64,000 bases of DNA. Origin: Pseudomonadota bacterium. GTDB lineage: Bacteria; Pseudomonadota; Gammaproteobacteria; Burkholderiales; REEB80. Positions 10,123-18,162 of the stretch are shown in pieces. Location of the stretch: assembly GCA_018971485.1 (NCBI GenBank), contig JAGXAQ010000001.1, positions 195,371-259,370 of the forward strand. The letters run 5' to 3'. Below the pieces are notes generated by a model. The model was given only the letters and a program-made list of their open reading frames with translations, was not told where the DNA came from and searched no databases. The translations under genes were made by a program, and so were the position numbers. The stretch's first letter is position 1. Each line of letters opens with the position of its first letter.

Positions 10123-12236
10123 TGAGGGCTCTTCTACTTATTTTTGTGGCAAGTGGCAGCATCCTGCTTTATCTTCTATCCCTTGCCACAAATAACACAA
10201 CAGAATTTGCCCGCCATTTTCCACTTCTGCTGATAGGAGGAGGAATACTATCCCTCCTGTTACTGGCTTTAATTGTCTATCAGTTGATAGTACTTCGCCG
10301 CAAGCTCAAGTCACATGTATTCGGCGCTAAACTAACCTTGAGGCTCATGTGGATGTTTGCCTTAATGGCGCTTATACCAAGCATTCTTGTATTCGGCATG
10401 AGCGTCCAGTTTTTAAGAAGCAGCATCGAAACCTGGTTTAATGTTCGAGTAGAGCATGCGCTCAAAGGCGGCTTGAATCTGGGCCAAAGCGCTTTGGACA
10501 ATATGCGTTCTCAGCTTATAAAAAAAGCTGATTCAATGGCTTATGAGATCTCTATACAGCCAAGAACCGGAAATTTAGGTCTACTTCGCCTTTTACGCGA
10601 ACAAAATGGTGTTACTGAAGCAACCCTATTTGATGCACATGATAATGTACTGGCTTTCTCAAGCAACAATCAGACTAAGCTTCTCCCTGATGACTTACTA
10701 AATGATTTCATCATGCGTCAGATCAGGCAACAGCAGCCTTATTCCGAAGTCCAATATACTTCCCATGGAAATATGCTGTTACGTGTTGTTGTTCCAGTCA
10801 ATGTATTGAACCTGCATGAAGATATTCGTGCCTTGCAACTGATTGAGCCCGTGCCACAGCAACTTGCAAAAGATGCAGATACAGTACAAGCCGGTTATCG
10901 TAATTATCAGGAGCTTGTTTTATCACGGCTAGGCCTTAAAAGATTATTCGGCCTATCTTTAACGATCACGCTTTTGCTGGGTTTATTCTCTGCACTTGCC
11001 TTTGCCTTTTTAATGAGCGAACGACTTAGTGCTCCTTTGTCTTTACTGGCTGAAGGAACAAAAGCCGTTGCCAAGGGCGATTTTTCAAGAATTGCCGTAA
11101 AAAGCCGGGATGAGCTTGGCTTACTCATGCGTTCATTTAATAGTATGACCCGCCAACTATCAGAAGCCCACCAGGCCACCCGTTTTCATCAAGAACAGCT
11201 AGAAACCGCTAAATCTTATCTTGAAAGCATTCTATCAAACCTGTCCTCGGGAGTCATGACATTTGATGAAAACTACCTGCTCCGCACTATTAATCCTGCA
11301 GCTAAAATTATCCTGAACAATGATTTCTCAAACCTTGCCCATCAACCGTTCGAACGGTGGACAGATGACCCCGCCATAGGACAATTTGCACGTGAAGTGT
11401 ACGATCATTTTGAAAATAAAAAAGAAACTCAATGGGAACATCAACTAACCTACCACGGTGAACAGGGTAATCAGGTTTTACTCATTCGTGGTACCCGATT
11501 ACCCAACACGTCATGTATTGTTGTCTTTGACGACATTACCCATTTACTACAGGCCCAAAGGAATGCGGCATGGGGTGAAGTTGCAAGACGTCTTGCACAT
11601 GAAATCAAGAACCCTCTCACCCCCATACAGCTTTCAGCCGAACATCTCGCACATAAACTGTCTGGAAAACTTGGGCCAGATGAAGCTGAGATGTTGAATC
11701 GGGCAATTATCACTATTGTTAATCAAGTCAATGCCATGAAAGCCATGGTGGATGATTTTAGCGATTATGCCAGAATGCGTAAACCGGATCTCAAGCCCCT
11801 GAACCTCAACAATCTTATTGAAGAGGTATTGTCTCTTTACGAACCAATGGGTATAAATATCATTACAGATCTTGATGCTGGCTTAGGACCAATTCTGGGT
11901 GACATCACGCTTTTACGCCAGCTAATTCACAACCTATTAAAAAATTCCCAAAATGCACTCATTGGAAAAAGAAAGCCTCAAATCCGTGTTTCCACCCACC
12001 GAGCAGAAGACAAAATCATTCTCATAATTGAGGATAATGGGATTGGATTCCCCAAAGACCTAATTGCCCGTGCATTCGAGCCCTATGTCACCACTAACCC
12101 AAAAGGGATGGGACTAGGCCTTGCTGTTGTTAAAAAAATTGTTGAGGAACATAACGGTAACATGCGCATAGAAAATGTCCCACCCCATGGCGCTAAAGTC
12201 AGCGTTATACTGGAAGCTTCAGGAGTCACCAAATGA
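10110..12236 (+). CDS. ntrY: NtrY-like membrane sensor histidine kinase
   Basis: The 708-aa kinase has two N-terminal transmembrane segments, a further segment before the HAMP domain (LSAPLSLLAEGTKAVAKGDFS), a PAS-like region, a HisKA domain with the phosphorylated histidine in RRLAHEIKNPLTPIQLSAEH, and an HATPase domain with NLLKNSQNAL, IIEDNGIGFP and GMGLGLAVVKKIV. This is the NtrY architecture; NtrY senses an envelope, nitrogen or redox signal and phosphorylates NtrX. It overlaps the DUF4390 gene before it, and ntrX starts inside its stop. The ATG at 10122, overlapping the upstream stop as TAATG, is an alternative start. Confidence 0.92.
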   Translation: MEWLMRALLLIFVASGSILLYLLSLATNNTTEFARHFPLLLIGGGILSLLLLALIVYQLIVLRRKLKSHVFGAKLTLRLMWMFALMALIPSILVFGMSVQFLRSSIETWFNVRVEHALKGGLNLGQSALDNMRSQLIKKADSMAYEISIQPRTGNLGLLRLLREQNGVTEATLFDAHDNVLAFSSNNQTKLLPDDLLNDFIMRQIRQQQPYSEVQYTSHGNMLLRVVVPVNVLNLHEDIRALQLIEPVPQQLAKDADTVQAGYRNYQELVLSRLGLKRLFGLSLTITLLLGLFSALAFAFLMSERLSAPLSLLAEGTKAVAKGDFSRIAVKSRDELGLLMRSFNSMTRQLSEAHQATRFHQEQLETAKSYLESILSNLSSGVMTFDENYLLRTINPAAKIILNNDFSNLAHQPFERWTDDPAIGQFAREVYDHFENKKETQWEHQLTYHGEQGNQVLLIRGTRLPNTSCIVVFDDITHLLQAQRNAAWGEVARRLAHEIKNPLTPIQLSAEHLAHKLSGKLGPDEAEMLNRAIITIVNQVNAMKAMVDDFSDYARMRKPDLKPLNLNNLIEEVLSLYEPMGINIITDLDAGLGPILGDITLLRQLIHNLLKNSQNALIGKRKPQIRVSTHRAEDKIILIIEDNGIGFPKDLIARAFEPYVTTNPKGMGLGLAVVKKIVEEHNGNMRIENVPPHGAKVSVILEASGVTK

Positions 12237-13501
12237 ACGCACGCCACATTCTTGTTGTGGATGATGAAGCGGGTATCCGCGATCTACTCAAAGAAATTCT
12301 TCAAGATGAAGGTTATCAAGTTACCCTGGCAGAAAATGCTACACAAGCACGGCAATTCAGGAAGGGCCGCCGCCCGGATCTTGTGCTACTCGATATCTGG
12401 ATGCCAGATTTTGATGGGGTTTCCCTCCTAAAAGAGTGGGCAGGCCACAATCTTCTGACCATGCCAGTCATCATGATGAGTGGACACGGAACTATCGACA
12501 CTGCTGTGGAGGCAACACGACTAGGCGCTTTTGATTTTCTTGAAAAACCAATAGCCCTACAAAAACTGTTAACGACCATTGAACGTGCGTTCCGCGAACA
12601 CAAAGGCGCAATTCAACACTATGCGGGACTTGCAAGATTATCGGATAATCCGGTATATGCCCCATTGGCTAGACGGTTGACCCAAATTGCAGAGCACCGC
12701 ACTCCTTTTTTGCTGATGGGCGAAACCGGTTCAGGAGCAGAATTATGTGCCCGTTTCTTGCGGCAGCAGGGAAAACCTTTTGTCGCGCCTGATACAACTG
12801 CATGGCTTGCCTATCAACCGCTTGATTTATTGGCAGAAGCCCAGAACGGGCTACTCTTTTTACCCGAAATCGGCAATCTTAACCGGCTTGAACAAAAAGG
12901 CTTGCTTCTGATGTTCAGCAAGATAGAAAAATTCAATGTACAGCTCATTACAGCCACTACTCGCCAGTTATCCCAGCTAGTCGATGCAGGTCAATTTGAT
13001 GCAAACTTATTTAATAGCCTTACCCGACTGGTTCTGACCTTGCCTAGTCTGCGCCAACATCGGGGTGAGATTCCATCATTGGCTCAACTAATATTAACTG
13101 AATTAATTGAACAGGGGGAATCTCCTCCCAGACGCTTTTCCCCCGAAGCTCTTTCCTTATTACGGGATGATCCATGGCCCGTAACTTTGTCCCAACTCTA
13201 TAATGTTATAAAAACCCTCGGTATGGTTAGCTTACGGGAGCAAATCAGCTTACATGATGTCACGCAAACACTGCTCCAGTTCAAGGATAGCAGAGAGTTT
13301 TTATCTCCTCCCCTACCCCTTGATTTACCCCTTAGGGATGCTCGAGATGCGTTTGAAAAGATCTATTTCGAACATCATATACAATTAGCTGGTGGCAACA
13401 TGAGTAAAGTAGCCGAAAAAATTGGGCTTGAGCGAACTCACCTATACCGTAAGCTCAAGAAGCTGGGCGTCAACATTGGCAAAGCCAGAGAAGAATCATG
13501 A
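12233..13501 (+). CDS. ntrX: NtrX-like response regulator with a degenerate AAA+ domain
   Basis: The 422-aa protein has an intact N-terminal receiver domain (ILVVDDEAGIRDLL, phospho-acceptor in DLVLLDIWMPDFDG, and a conserved lysine in FLEKPI) and a C-terminal Fis-type helix-turn-helix (NMSKVAEKIGLERTHLYRKLKKLG). The central sigma-54 activator domain is eroded: Walker A reads GETGSGAE with alanine for the lysine, Walker B reads LLFLPEIG with proline for aspartate, and the segment that should hold GAFTGA is missing. It probably cannot hydrolyse ATP or contact sigma-54 and is more likely a sigma-70-type DNA-binding regulator. It pairs with NtrY just upstream. Confidence 0.9.
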   Translation: MNARHILVVDDEAGIRDLLKEILQDEGYQVTLAENATQARQFRKGRRPDLVLLDIWMPDFDGVSLLKEWAGHNLLTMPVIMMSGHGTIDTAVEATRLGAFDFLEKPIALQKLLTTIERAFREHKGAIQHYAGLARLSDNPVYAPLARRLTQIAEHRTPFLLMGETGSGAELCARFLRQQGKPFVAPDTTAWLAYQPLDLLAEAQNGLLFLPEIGNLNRLEQKGLLLMFSKIEKFNVQLITATTRQLSQLVDAGQFDANLFNSLTRLVLTLPSLRQHRGEIPSLAQLILTELIEQGESPPRRFSPEALSLLRDDPWPVTLSQLYNVIKTLGMVSLREQISLHDVTQTLLQFKDSREFLSPPLPLDLPLRDARDAFEKIYFEHHIQLAGGNMSKVAEKIGLERTHLYRKLKKLGVNIGKAREES

Positions 13502-13812
13502 GTAATCAGCTAGAGCGCTTAATTCAATTAAGCAAAAACCACGATAGCGCATCTTTGCGGTATGGGCTTGGGTTGGCCTATCTAGACGAACAAAAACCTA
13601 ATCTTGCCCAAAAAGAATTTGAAAAAGCCATTAAAATGAAACCGGATTTTGCTGCAGCATGGAAGCTTCTTGGAAAGGCATACATGGAAATTGGTAACTT
13701 TCAAGCTGCCAGAACCGCATGGACAGAAGGGATCAGGGTTGCCCACGAACAAGGCAGTATTCAGGCCGAAAAAGAAATGGGGGTGTTTTTACGACGACTT
13801 GAAAAAAGTTAG
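13498..13812 (+). CDS. Small tetratricopeptide repeat protein
   Basis: The 104-aa protein consists almost wholly of TPR helices (YGLGLAYLDEQKPNLAQKE, FAAAWKLLGKAYMEIGNFQ, then AARTAWTEGI). It overlaps the ntrX stop as ATGA, so it is translationally coupled to it. No signal peptide is visible, so it is cytosolic. TPR proteins mediate protein contacts; the partner is unknown. Its last four bases overlap the convergent flgN gene. Confidence 0.8.
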   Translation: MSNQLERLIQLSKNHDSASLRYGLGLAYLDEQKPNLAQKEFEKAIKMKPDFAAAWKLLGKAYMEIGNFQAARTAWTEGIRVAHEQGSIQAEKEMGVFLRRLEKS

Positions 13813-14285
13813 GCCTGACCGCGAAATTGCTTACTGGACAAGCCTTCTAGTTTTCCATCCGGGCCATAAAGATTGGTGATCTGGCTGGCTGTCGCCAGCA
13901 TCTGAATAGCCTGGGCATTGTTTTTCGCTAGCGTTTCAATCAACACGCCATTTGACAAATGCTTTAAACGTGCCTGTTCAGCTATTTCAACCAGACTTTT
14001 CCATAACTCAATTAAACGAGAAGATTCAGAATCATCTAGGTTTTTCATCCAATCAATTACATCATCAAATGAATACCGATCTGACTTGAATTGCATCAGC
14101 ATCCTGCGCCGCTGGGCAAGTTCTGCTAACTCTGATGTGGCTTTATCAAGACGAACAAGCAATGCTGCAAGAGCATCACTGTCCTTATTTACCAGAAGAA
14201 CATGCTCTTCTTCCAGTAAAGCAAGAAAATTCAAAAATCCTGCCTGCTCCTCAGCAAGAACATTTGCCAACGGAGCATAACTCAT
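13809..14285 (-). CDS. flgN: Flagellar export chaperone FlgN
   Basis: The 158-aa, mostly helical protein lies directly after flgM, the standard flgM-flgN arrangement. FlgN binds the hook-filament junction proteins FlgK and FlgL and delivers them to the export gate. Features seen are the N-terminal segment with EEQAGFLNFLALLEEEHVLLV and a long heptad-like helix (LDKATSELAELAQRRRMLM) typical of the FlgN family. The start overlaps the flgM stop as ATGA. It is convergent with the TPR gene, sharing four bases. Confidence 0.88.
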   Translation of the reverse strand: MSYAPLANVLAEEQAGFLNFLALLEEEHVLLVNKDSDALAALLVRLDKATSELAELAQRRRMLMQFKSDRYSFDDVIDWMKNLDDSESSRLIELWKSLVEIAEQARLKHLSNGVLIETLAKNNAQAIQMLATASQITNLYGPDGKLEGLSSKQFRGQA

Positions 14286-14617
14286 TTCTTCTCCTGCAAT
14301 AAAGCCTTAACTGATGCAATAAGGCTATTGGCAATGGCTTCTGGCTTAATCTGAAAACGACCTTCACTAATAGCCTGCTTAATCGCACTAATCCGCTCTG
14401 CACTGGCTACATCAGTTTCTGCCAGAACCGTCTGAAGCTGTCTAATATGATTGCCCGACTGGCTCAAGTTAACCTGTTCATTGTTATTAGCTGTTGTTGT
14501 ATCTGTATTATTAGGGGGAAGAGGAGTAGCCTGATTGCTCATGCGGCTCGATGCATTGCCTGTAGACGTCACTACATCACTGAGTGATCCGGTTTGAATA
14601 GGCCGATCGATTTTCAC
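14282..14617 (-). CDS. flgM: Anti-sigma-28 factor FlgM
   Basis: FlgM binds FliA (sigma-28) until the hook is complete and is then exported through the flagellum. The 111-aa product has the typical disordered, Asn/Thr/Ser-rich N-terminal half (including NNTDTTTANNNEQVNL) and the FliA-binding C-terminal half (SAERISAIKQAISEGRFQIKPEAIANSLI). Translation starts at GTG with AAGGA eight bases upstream. A strong sigma-28 promoter lies 47 bp upstream, giving the expected FliA-FlgM feedback loop. flgN follows with overlapping codons. Confidence 0.93.
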   Translation of the reverse strand: MKIDRPIQTGSLSDVVTSTGNASSRMSNQATPLPPNNTDTTTANNNEQVNLSQSGNHIRQLQTVLAETDVASAERISAIKQAISEGRFQIKPEAIANSLIASVKALLQEKK

Positions 14618-14663
14618 GATAATTCCTTCACTAAAATGCCTGACAAAATACTGGCTAATCTAT

Positions 14664-14690
14664 ATTACGGCACATTTAACAGAAACTTTA
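14664..14690 (-). promoter_or_regulatory. Sigma-28 (FliA) promoter of flgM-flgN
   Basis: Read on the minus strand, TAAAGTTT (-35) is followed after exactly 11 bases by GCCGTAAT (-10). The known enterobacterial consensus is TAAAGTTT-N11-GCCGATAA. It lies in the 104-bp gap between flgA and flgM, oriented toward flgM. Confidence 0.85.
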
Positions 14691-14721
14691 ATTTTTTTCT
14701 AAACTATTTTATTTACCCATT

Positions 14722-15414
14722 TCAATACGATACCCTAACCGATCCATCTCCTTGAACCACACCTGTAACAATCTTGCCCGACTGAACACGAACTCTAACT
14801 TCCTGCCCTGGCCAGGCATTTCCCAACGCCTGCCCCATTGACGTCAGCCTGAAGTTCGTTCCTGTTGCAACAAGCTTCACAGGCCTGCCCTGAAAAACCA
14901 CCCAAGGCAAATGAAGCATGGAAGAGCGCAGTACATAACCTGCCATAACAGGGCTTGAGACCACTTTACCCAATGCATTCTCTGGATTATGCAAAATATC
15001 AGGCGGCATTTTTGTAAGATCAGCAGTCTGAATAGCCAGATCTCCTGGGCCAATGACCTGTCCCGAAGACAGCGGCCTTGCTGCAACAAGCATGCTCCCA
15101 ATCACAGCCACTCTGACCGGAACACTAATATTCCAATGCGAACCTGACAAACACTTAACACGTACCGTACTTTCACCCCATAATCGAAACCCTGCCGGAA
15201 CATAGGGATCAATCTGCTTGCAGCCAGCCAAACTCAACTCCGGATCAACTGAACCAACACTCACTTTAACTTTCCCAGGCAAGCCAGCAGTCTGTGATAA
15301 GACAAAAGCATCCACAGCAGAAAAAATCTGGGCACGATTCAGATCTTTGGCCCAAGCCTGAGTAAAAGAACAGACCAGAACCATCAATGCTATAAGAAGT
15401 CGACAAACCCTCAT
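14722..15414 (-). CDS. flgA: Flagellar P-ring assembly chaperone FlgA
   Basis: The 230-aa exported protein has a signal peptide (MRVCRLLIALMVLVCSFTQAWA) and acts in the periplasm to assist FlgI polymerisation into the P ring. The C-terminal SAF-like domain is recognisable: ARPLSSGQVIGPGDL, AGYVLRSSML, GRPVKLVATGTNFRLTSMGQALGNAWPGQEVRVR and a VTGVVQGDGSVRV ending. It overlaps the fliA stop as ATGA and so belongs to the flhA-flhF-flhG-fliA chain rather than lying next to flgB as in many bacteria. Confidence 0.93.
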   Translation of the reverse strand: MRVCRLLIALMVLVCSFTQAWAKDLNRAQIFSAVDAFVLSQTAGLPGKVKVSVGSVDPELSLAGCKQIDPYVPAGFRLWGESTVRVKCLSGSHWNISVPVRVAVIGSMLVAARPLSSGQVIGPGDLAIQTADLTKMPPDILHNPENALGKVVSSPVMAGYVLRSSMLHLPWVVFQGRPVKLVATGTNFRLTSMGQALGNAWPGQEVRVRVQSGKIVTGVVQGDGSVRVSY

Positions 15415-16130
15415 TTAATCCAATCCTGCAACAGGCTACGAATTCGACCAATTGCCTGGGTATGAAGCTGACAAACACGAGATTCAGTAATCTCCATAAT
15501 CATCCCAATTTCGCGAAGATTTAAATCCTGCTCATAGTACAAGCTCATGAGCAACTGTTCACGTTCAGGCAACGACTGTATAGCCTCAATCAATTTTTTT
15601 TTAAAACCTTCTTCCTCAATAGTATTTAACGGATTCAAAATAGTACTTGAAACATGTCTATCCAAAAAACTGGTTTCATCTCCTGTATGAAAGTCTTCAT
15701 AATATAACAACTGGTGGCCAGATGCTTCTTGCAGTTTTTGCTGATATTCAGGAAGACTAATACCCAAAAGATCTGCTACTTCTCTTTCAAAAGGGTTACG
15801 CTTCAGGGACTGCTGCAACTCCTGCATAGCGGCCTCAATTTCACGCATAATCTTTCGCGCTGATCGCGGCCACCAATCCATCAAACGAAGCTCATCCAAC
15901 ATCGCACCTCTCACTCGCTGGCTTGCATAAACCTCAAATGGTGCTTTTTGTTCTTCATCAAAATGTTGGGCGGCATCCAGCAAACCCATCAACCCAACCT
16001 GGATTAAATCATCTACATCAACACTGGGAGGTAATTTAGCCATTAAACGATAAGCGATACGTTTAACCAGAACCAGATGGTCCCGAACAAGGTCTTCCTG
16101 ATTAGCAGCACGATACGGATCCAATTTCAT
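15411..16130 (-). CDS. fliA: RNA polymerase sigma-28 factor FliA
   Basis: The 239-aa sigma factor directs late flagellar transcription (fliC, cheV and flgM promoters in this window). Region 2 is seen in VDVDDLIQVGLMGLLDAAQ and the DNA-melting segment FEVYASQRVRGAMLDELR; region 3 in KRNPFEREVADLLGIS; region 4 in LPEREQLLMSLYYEQDLNLREIGMIM followed by a helix-turn-helix with SRVCQLHTQA. Length and motifs fit the FliA/WhiG group. Its start overlaps the flhG-like gene (ATGA), and flgA overlaps its stop. Confidence 0.97.
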   Translation of the reverse strand: MKLDPYRAANQEDLVRDHLVLVKRIAYRLMAKLPPSVDVDDLIQVGLMGLLDAAQHFDEEQKAPFEVYASQRVRGAMLDELRLMDWWPRSARKIMREIEAAMQELQQSLKRNPFEREVADLLGISLPEYQQKLQEASGHQLLYYEDFHTGDETSFLDRHVSSTILNPLNTIEEEGFKKKLIEAIQSLPEREQLLMSLYYEQDLNLREIGMIMEITESRVCQLHTQAIGRIRSLLQDWIK

Positions 16131-16927
16131 GAGACGACCCGAGCATCCATTTTAGGCAGGCACAACCGGTGAAGGAAGGCAGGAAAAGAAACTGCGGCCT
16201 CTTTTGGACAAGGCCACCTCGAAATAAGACTAACCAGGTTATCAACCCCATCTGCTCCCAAAGAGACACCCGCAAAATCTAATTTGGCGTCAATAAAATT
16301 ACGGGCTGCTAACGCCATATTTTCAAATACCTTTTTAGACTCTTGATACGAAGATCCTTCAATAAGATAAACCCAATAATTCCGCCTGATATATTGAGTA
16401 GACTTTAGCCATGAATAAGCTGCTGTAATAGAGGTTTTGGTGGTTTCACTCAACAGCAAGCAGTCCTGGCATGCATCCACGGCACGAAATGCCGCATCAG
16501 ATGATCTCAATCCAGTATAAGCCAGAACAAAATCAACTCCTTTTAAAGCAGCCTTCAACAGATTTATCCACTCCTGATGCTTAAGCGGTGGGAAATGAGC
16601 CAAGCGATCGAGGCCTCTTGAGGCTTGAAGCAGCAAAGCTCCTGTTTCAATCGGATACAGCACTTCATTCAGCAAGGCTTTACCCTCAACCAGATGCAAC
16701 AAATCATAACGAGGGTAGATTCCAAATATCTCTGAAAGCGGCTTTCGCTCCTGGCTCAAATCAATAACCAGGACCTGATATCCATTTACGACCAAAGATC
16801 TTACAAAGTTAAAGATAAAACCAGACTTTTCTATTTGATATTGTGTGCCGGCGACCAACAGGGTTCTTACATAATCACCTACTAATGCTCGCCTTAAACC
16901 TTCAGCCTGATCATATAATTGCACCAT
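16127..16927 (-). CDS. flhG: FlhG-like protein with degenerate MinD-type ATPase site
   Basis: The 266-aa protein occupies the FlhG (FleN) position between flhF and fliA and keeps the N-terminal DQAEGLRRAL motif that in FlhG stimulates the FlhF GTPase. The expected MinD-type P-loop (KGGVGKT-like) is replaced by VAGTQYQIEKSGFIFNFV, with no KT pair, while VLVIDLSQ resembles the second motif region. It therefore probably does not bind ATP as FlhG does but may still act on FlhF to limit flagellar number or place. It is coupled to both neighbours by overlapping codons (TGATG with flhF, ATGA with fliA). Confidence 0.8.
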   Translation of the reverse strand: MVQLYDQAEGLRRALVGDYVRTLLVAGTQYQIEKSGFIFNFVRSLVVNGYQVLVIDLSQERKPLSEIFGIYPRYDLLHLVEGKALLNEVLYPIETGALLLQASRGLDRLAHFPPLKHQEWINLLKAALKGVDFVLAYTGLRSSDAAFRAVDACQDCLLLSETTKTSITAAYSWLKSTQYIRRNYWVYLIEGSSYQESKKVFENMALAARNFIDAKLDFAGVSLGADGVDNLVSLISRWPCPKEAAVSFPAFLHRLCLPKMDARVVS

Positions 16928-18162
16928 CAGACTCCTGCCTCCTGGTTAACAGAGCTATCCTTTGCAGCCATAGCAATCGGGAATTCTGCATCCTGCATGG
17001 CAAATAGGGGATGTGGGCGCAATCTAAATGTGCGATCCACAAGATACGCAGCCTGGATGGAATGCAAATCTTCAGGTACACGCTGGCCATTAGTCATAAA
17101 ATGAAGGCACAGTCGATAACGAATCAGAACATCAAGAATTCCCCCAAGGCTTAATGCCTCATCAACCTTGGTTATAATGCAACCATCCACTCCTGCACGA
17201 GTGTATATCCCGACAACATCTTCTAACATGTCTGCCTGAGCAGCGGCATTCAGTAATAAAATACGATGCACTTTACGCGCCTGGCCCGACAGAAGCTCAA
17301 TTTGTTCAACCAGTCGAACATCCCGCTGACTCATCCCTACCGTATCAATAAGAACAAGATGTTTTAGACGAAGATCCTGAAGTGTGGCCTGTAAATCAGT
17401 CACATCGCTAACGGGGTGAACAGGCACGCCAAGAATCTTGCCATAAATCCTCAACTGCTCATGCGCCCCTATCCTATAATTATCCGTCGTCAACAAAGCA
17501 ATATGCGATGGGCCATGAGCAAGGGCACACCTCGCAGCTAGTTTAGCTACTGTAGTAGTTTTCCCTACACCGGTTGGCCCCACAAGGGCATACACTCCTC
17601 CTTGAAAAATAAGATCCTGACCTTCCTTCGCGACCTGCATATTATGTACAAATGCCGCCTTAAGCCACGAAAAAGCTTTCGCCAGATCACAGCCTTCTGG
17701 CAAATGAGTCGTCAGCTCACGTGCAAGTCCAGCACTAAAACCGGCTCCTAACATCGCTTTCATCAACTCAACCCGGATCGGCTCAGAGCGCCCCATCTCC
17801 CCCCAGGCAAAACCCGATAGCTGTCCTTGCAAAAGACTTCTCAAATACCTCATCTCCCGAACAATTTCAGCAGATGAGTCATAATGATTCTGGGGAGGGG
17901 AAAGCGGCTGTTCAGGCTGAAAAGCGGGAGGATTTACTGAATAAGCCATACGATTCATCTCTGGCCGATTCGGGCGGAACGCTGTTGAAGATTCTTCAGC
18001 TGAATCTGTTGCTGCCGTAACTTCCTGTTCAGCTACTGCCATAATCTCAATACCAGCAGCGGTCTGACGATTGGACAGAATAATCGCGTCACCACCCAGG
18101 CTCTCTCTTACAAGCCTCAAAGCCTCACGGGAAGTAGGCGCACAGAATTTTTTGACTTTCAT
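16927..18162 (-). CDS. flhF: Flagellar biosynthesis SRP-family GTPase FlhF
   Basis: FlhF marks the flagellar pole and recruits early basal-body parts. The 411-aa product has an N-terminal basic/variable region (about 1-120), a helical N domain, and a GTPase domain with ALVGPTGVGKTTTVAKLAAR (G1), LLTTDNYRIGAHEQLRIYG (G2), LIDTVGMSQRD (G3, valine for the usual alanine) and IITKVDEALSLGG (G4). These are SRP54/FtsY/FlhF-type motifs. Its ATG overlaps the flhA stop, and the FlhG-like gene follows. Confidence 0.95.
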   Translation of the reverse strand: MKVKKFCAPTSREALRLVRESLGGDAIILSNRQTAAGIEIMAVAEQEVTAATDSAEESSTAFRPNRPEMNRMAYSVNPPAFQPEQPLSPPQNHYDSSAEIVREMRYLRSLLQGQLSGFAWGEMGRSEPIRVELMKAMLGAGFSAGLARELTTHLPEGCDLAKAFSWLKAAFVHNMQVAKEGQDLIFQGGVYALVGPTGVGKTTTVAKLAARCALAHGPSHIALLTTDNYRIGAHEQLRIYGKILGVPVHPVSDVTDLQATLQDLRLKHLVLIDTVGMSQRDVRLVEQIELLSGQARKVHRILLLNAAAQADMLEDVVGIYTRAGVDGCIITKVDEALSLGGILDVLIRYRLCLHFMTNGQRVPEDLHSIQAAYLVDRTFRLRPHPLFAMQDAEFPIAMAAKDSSVNQEAGV

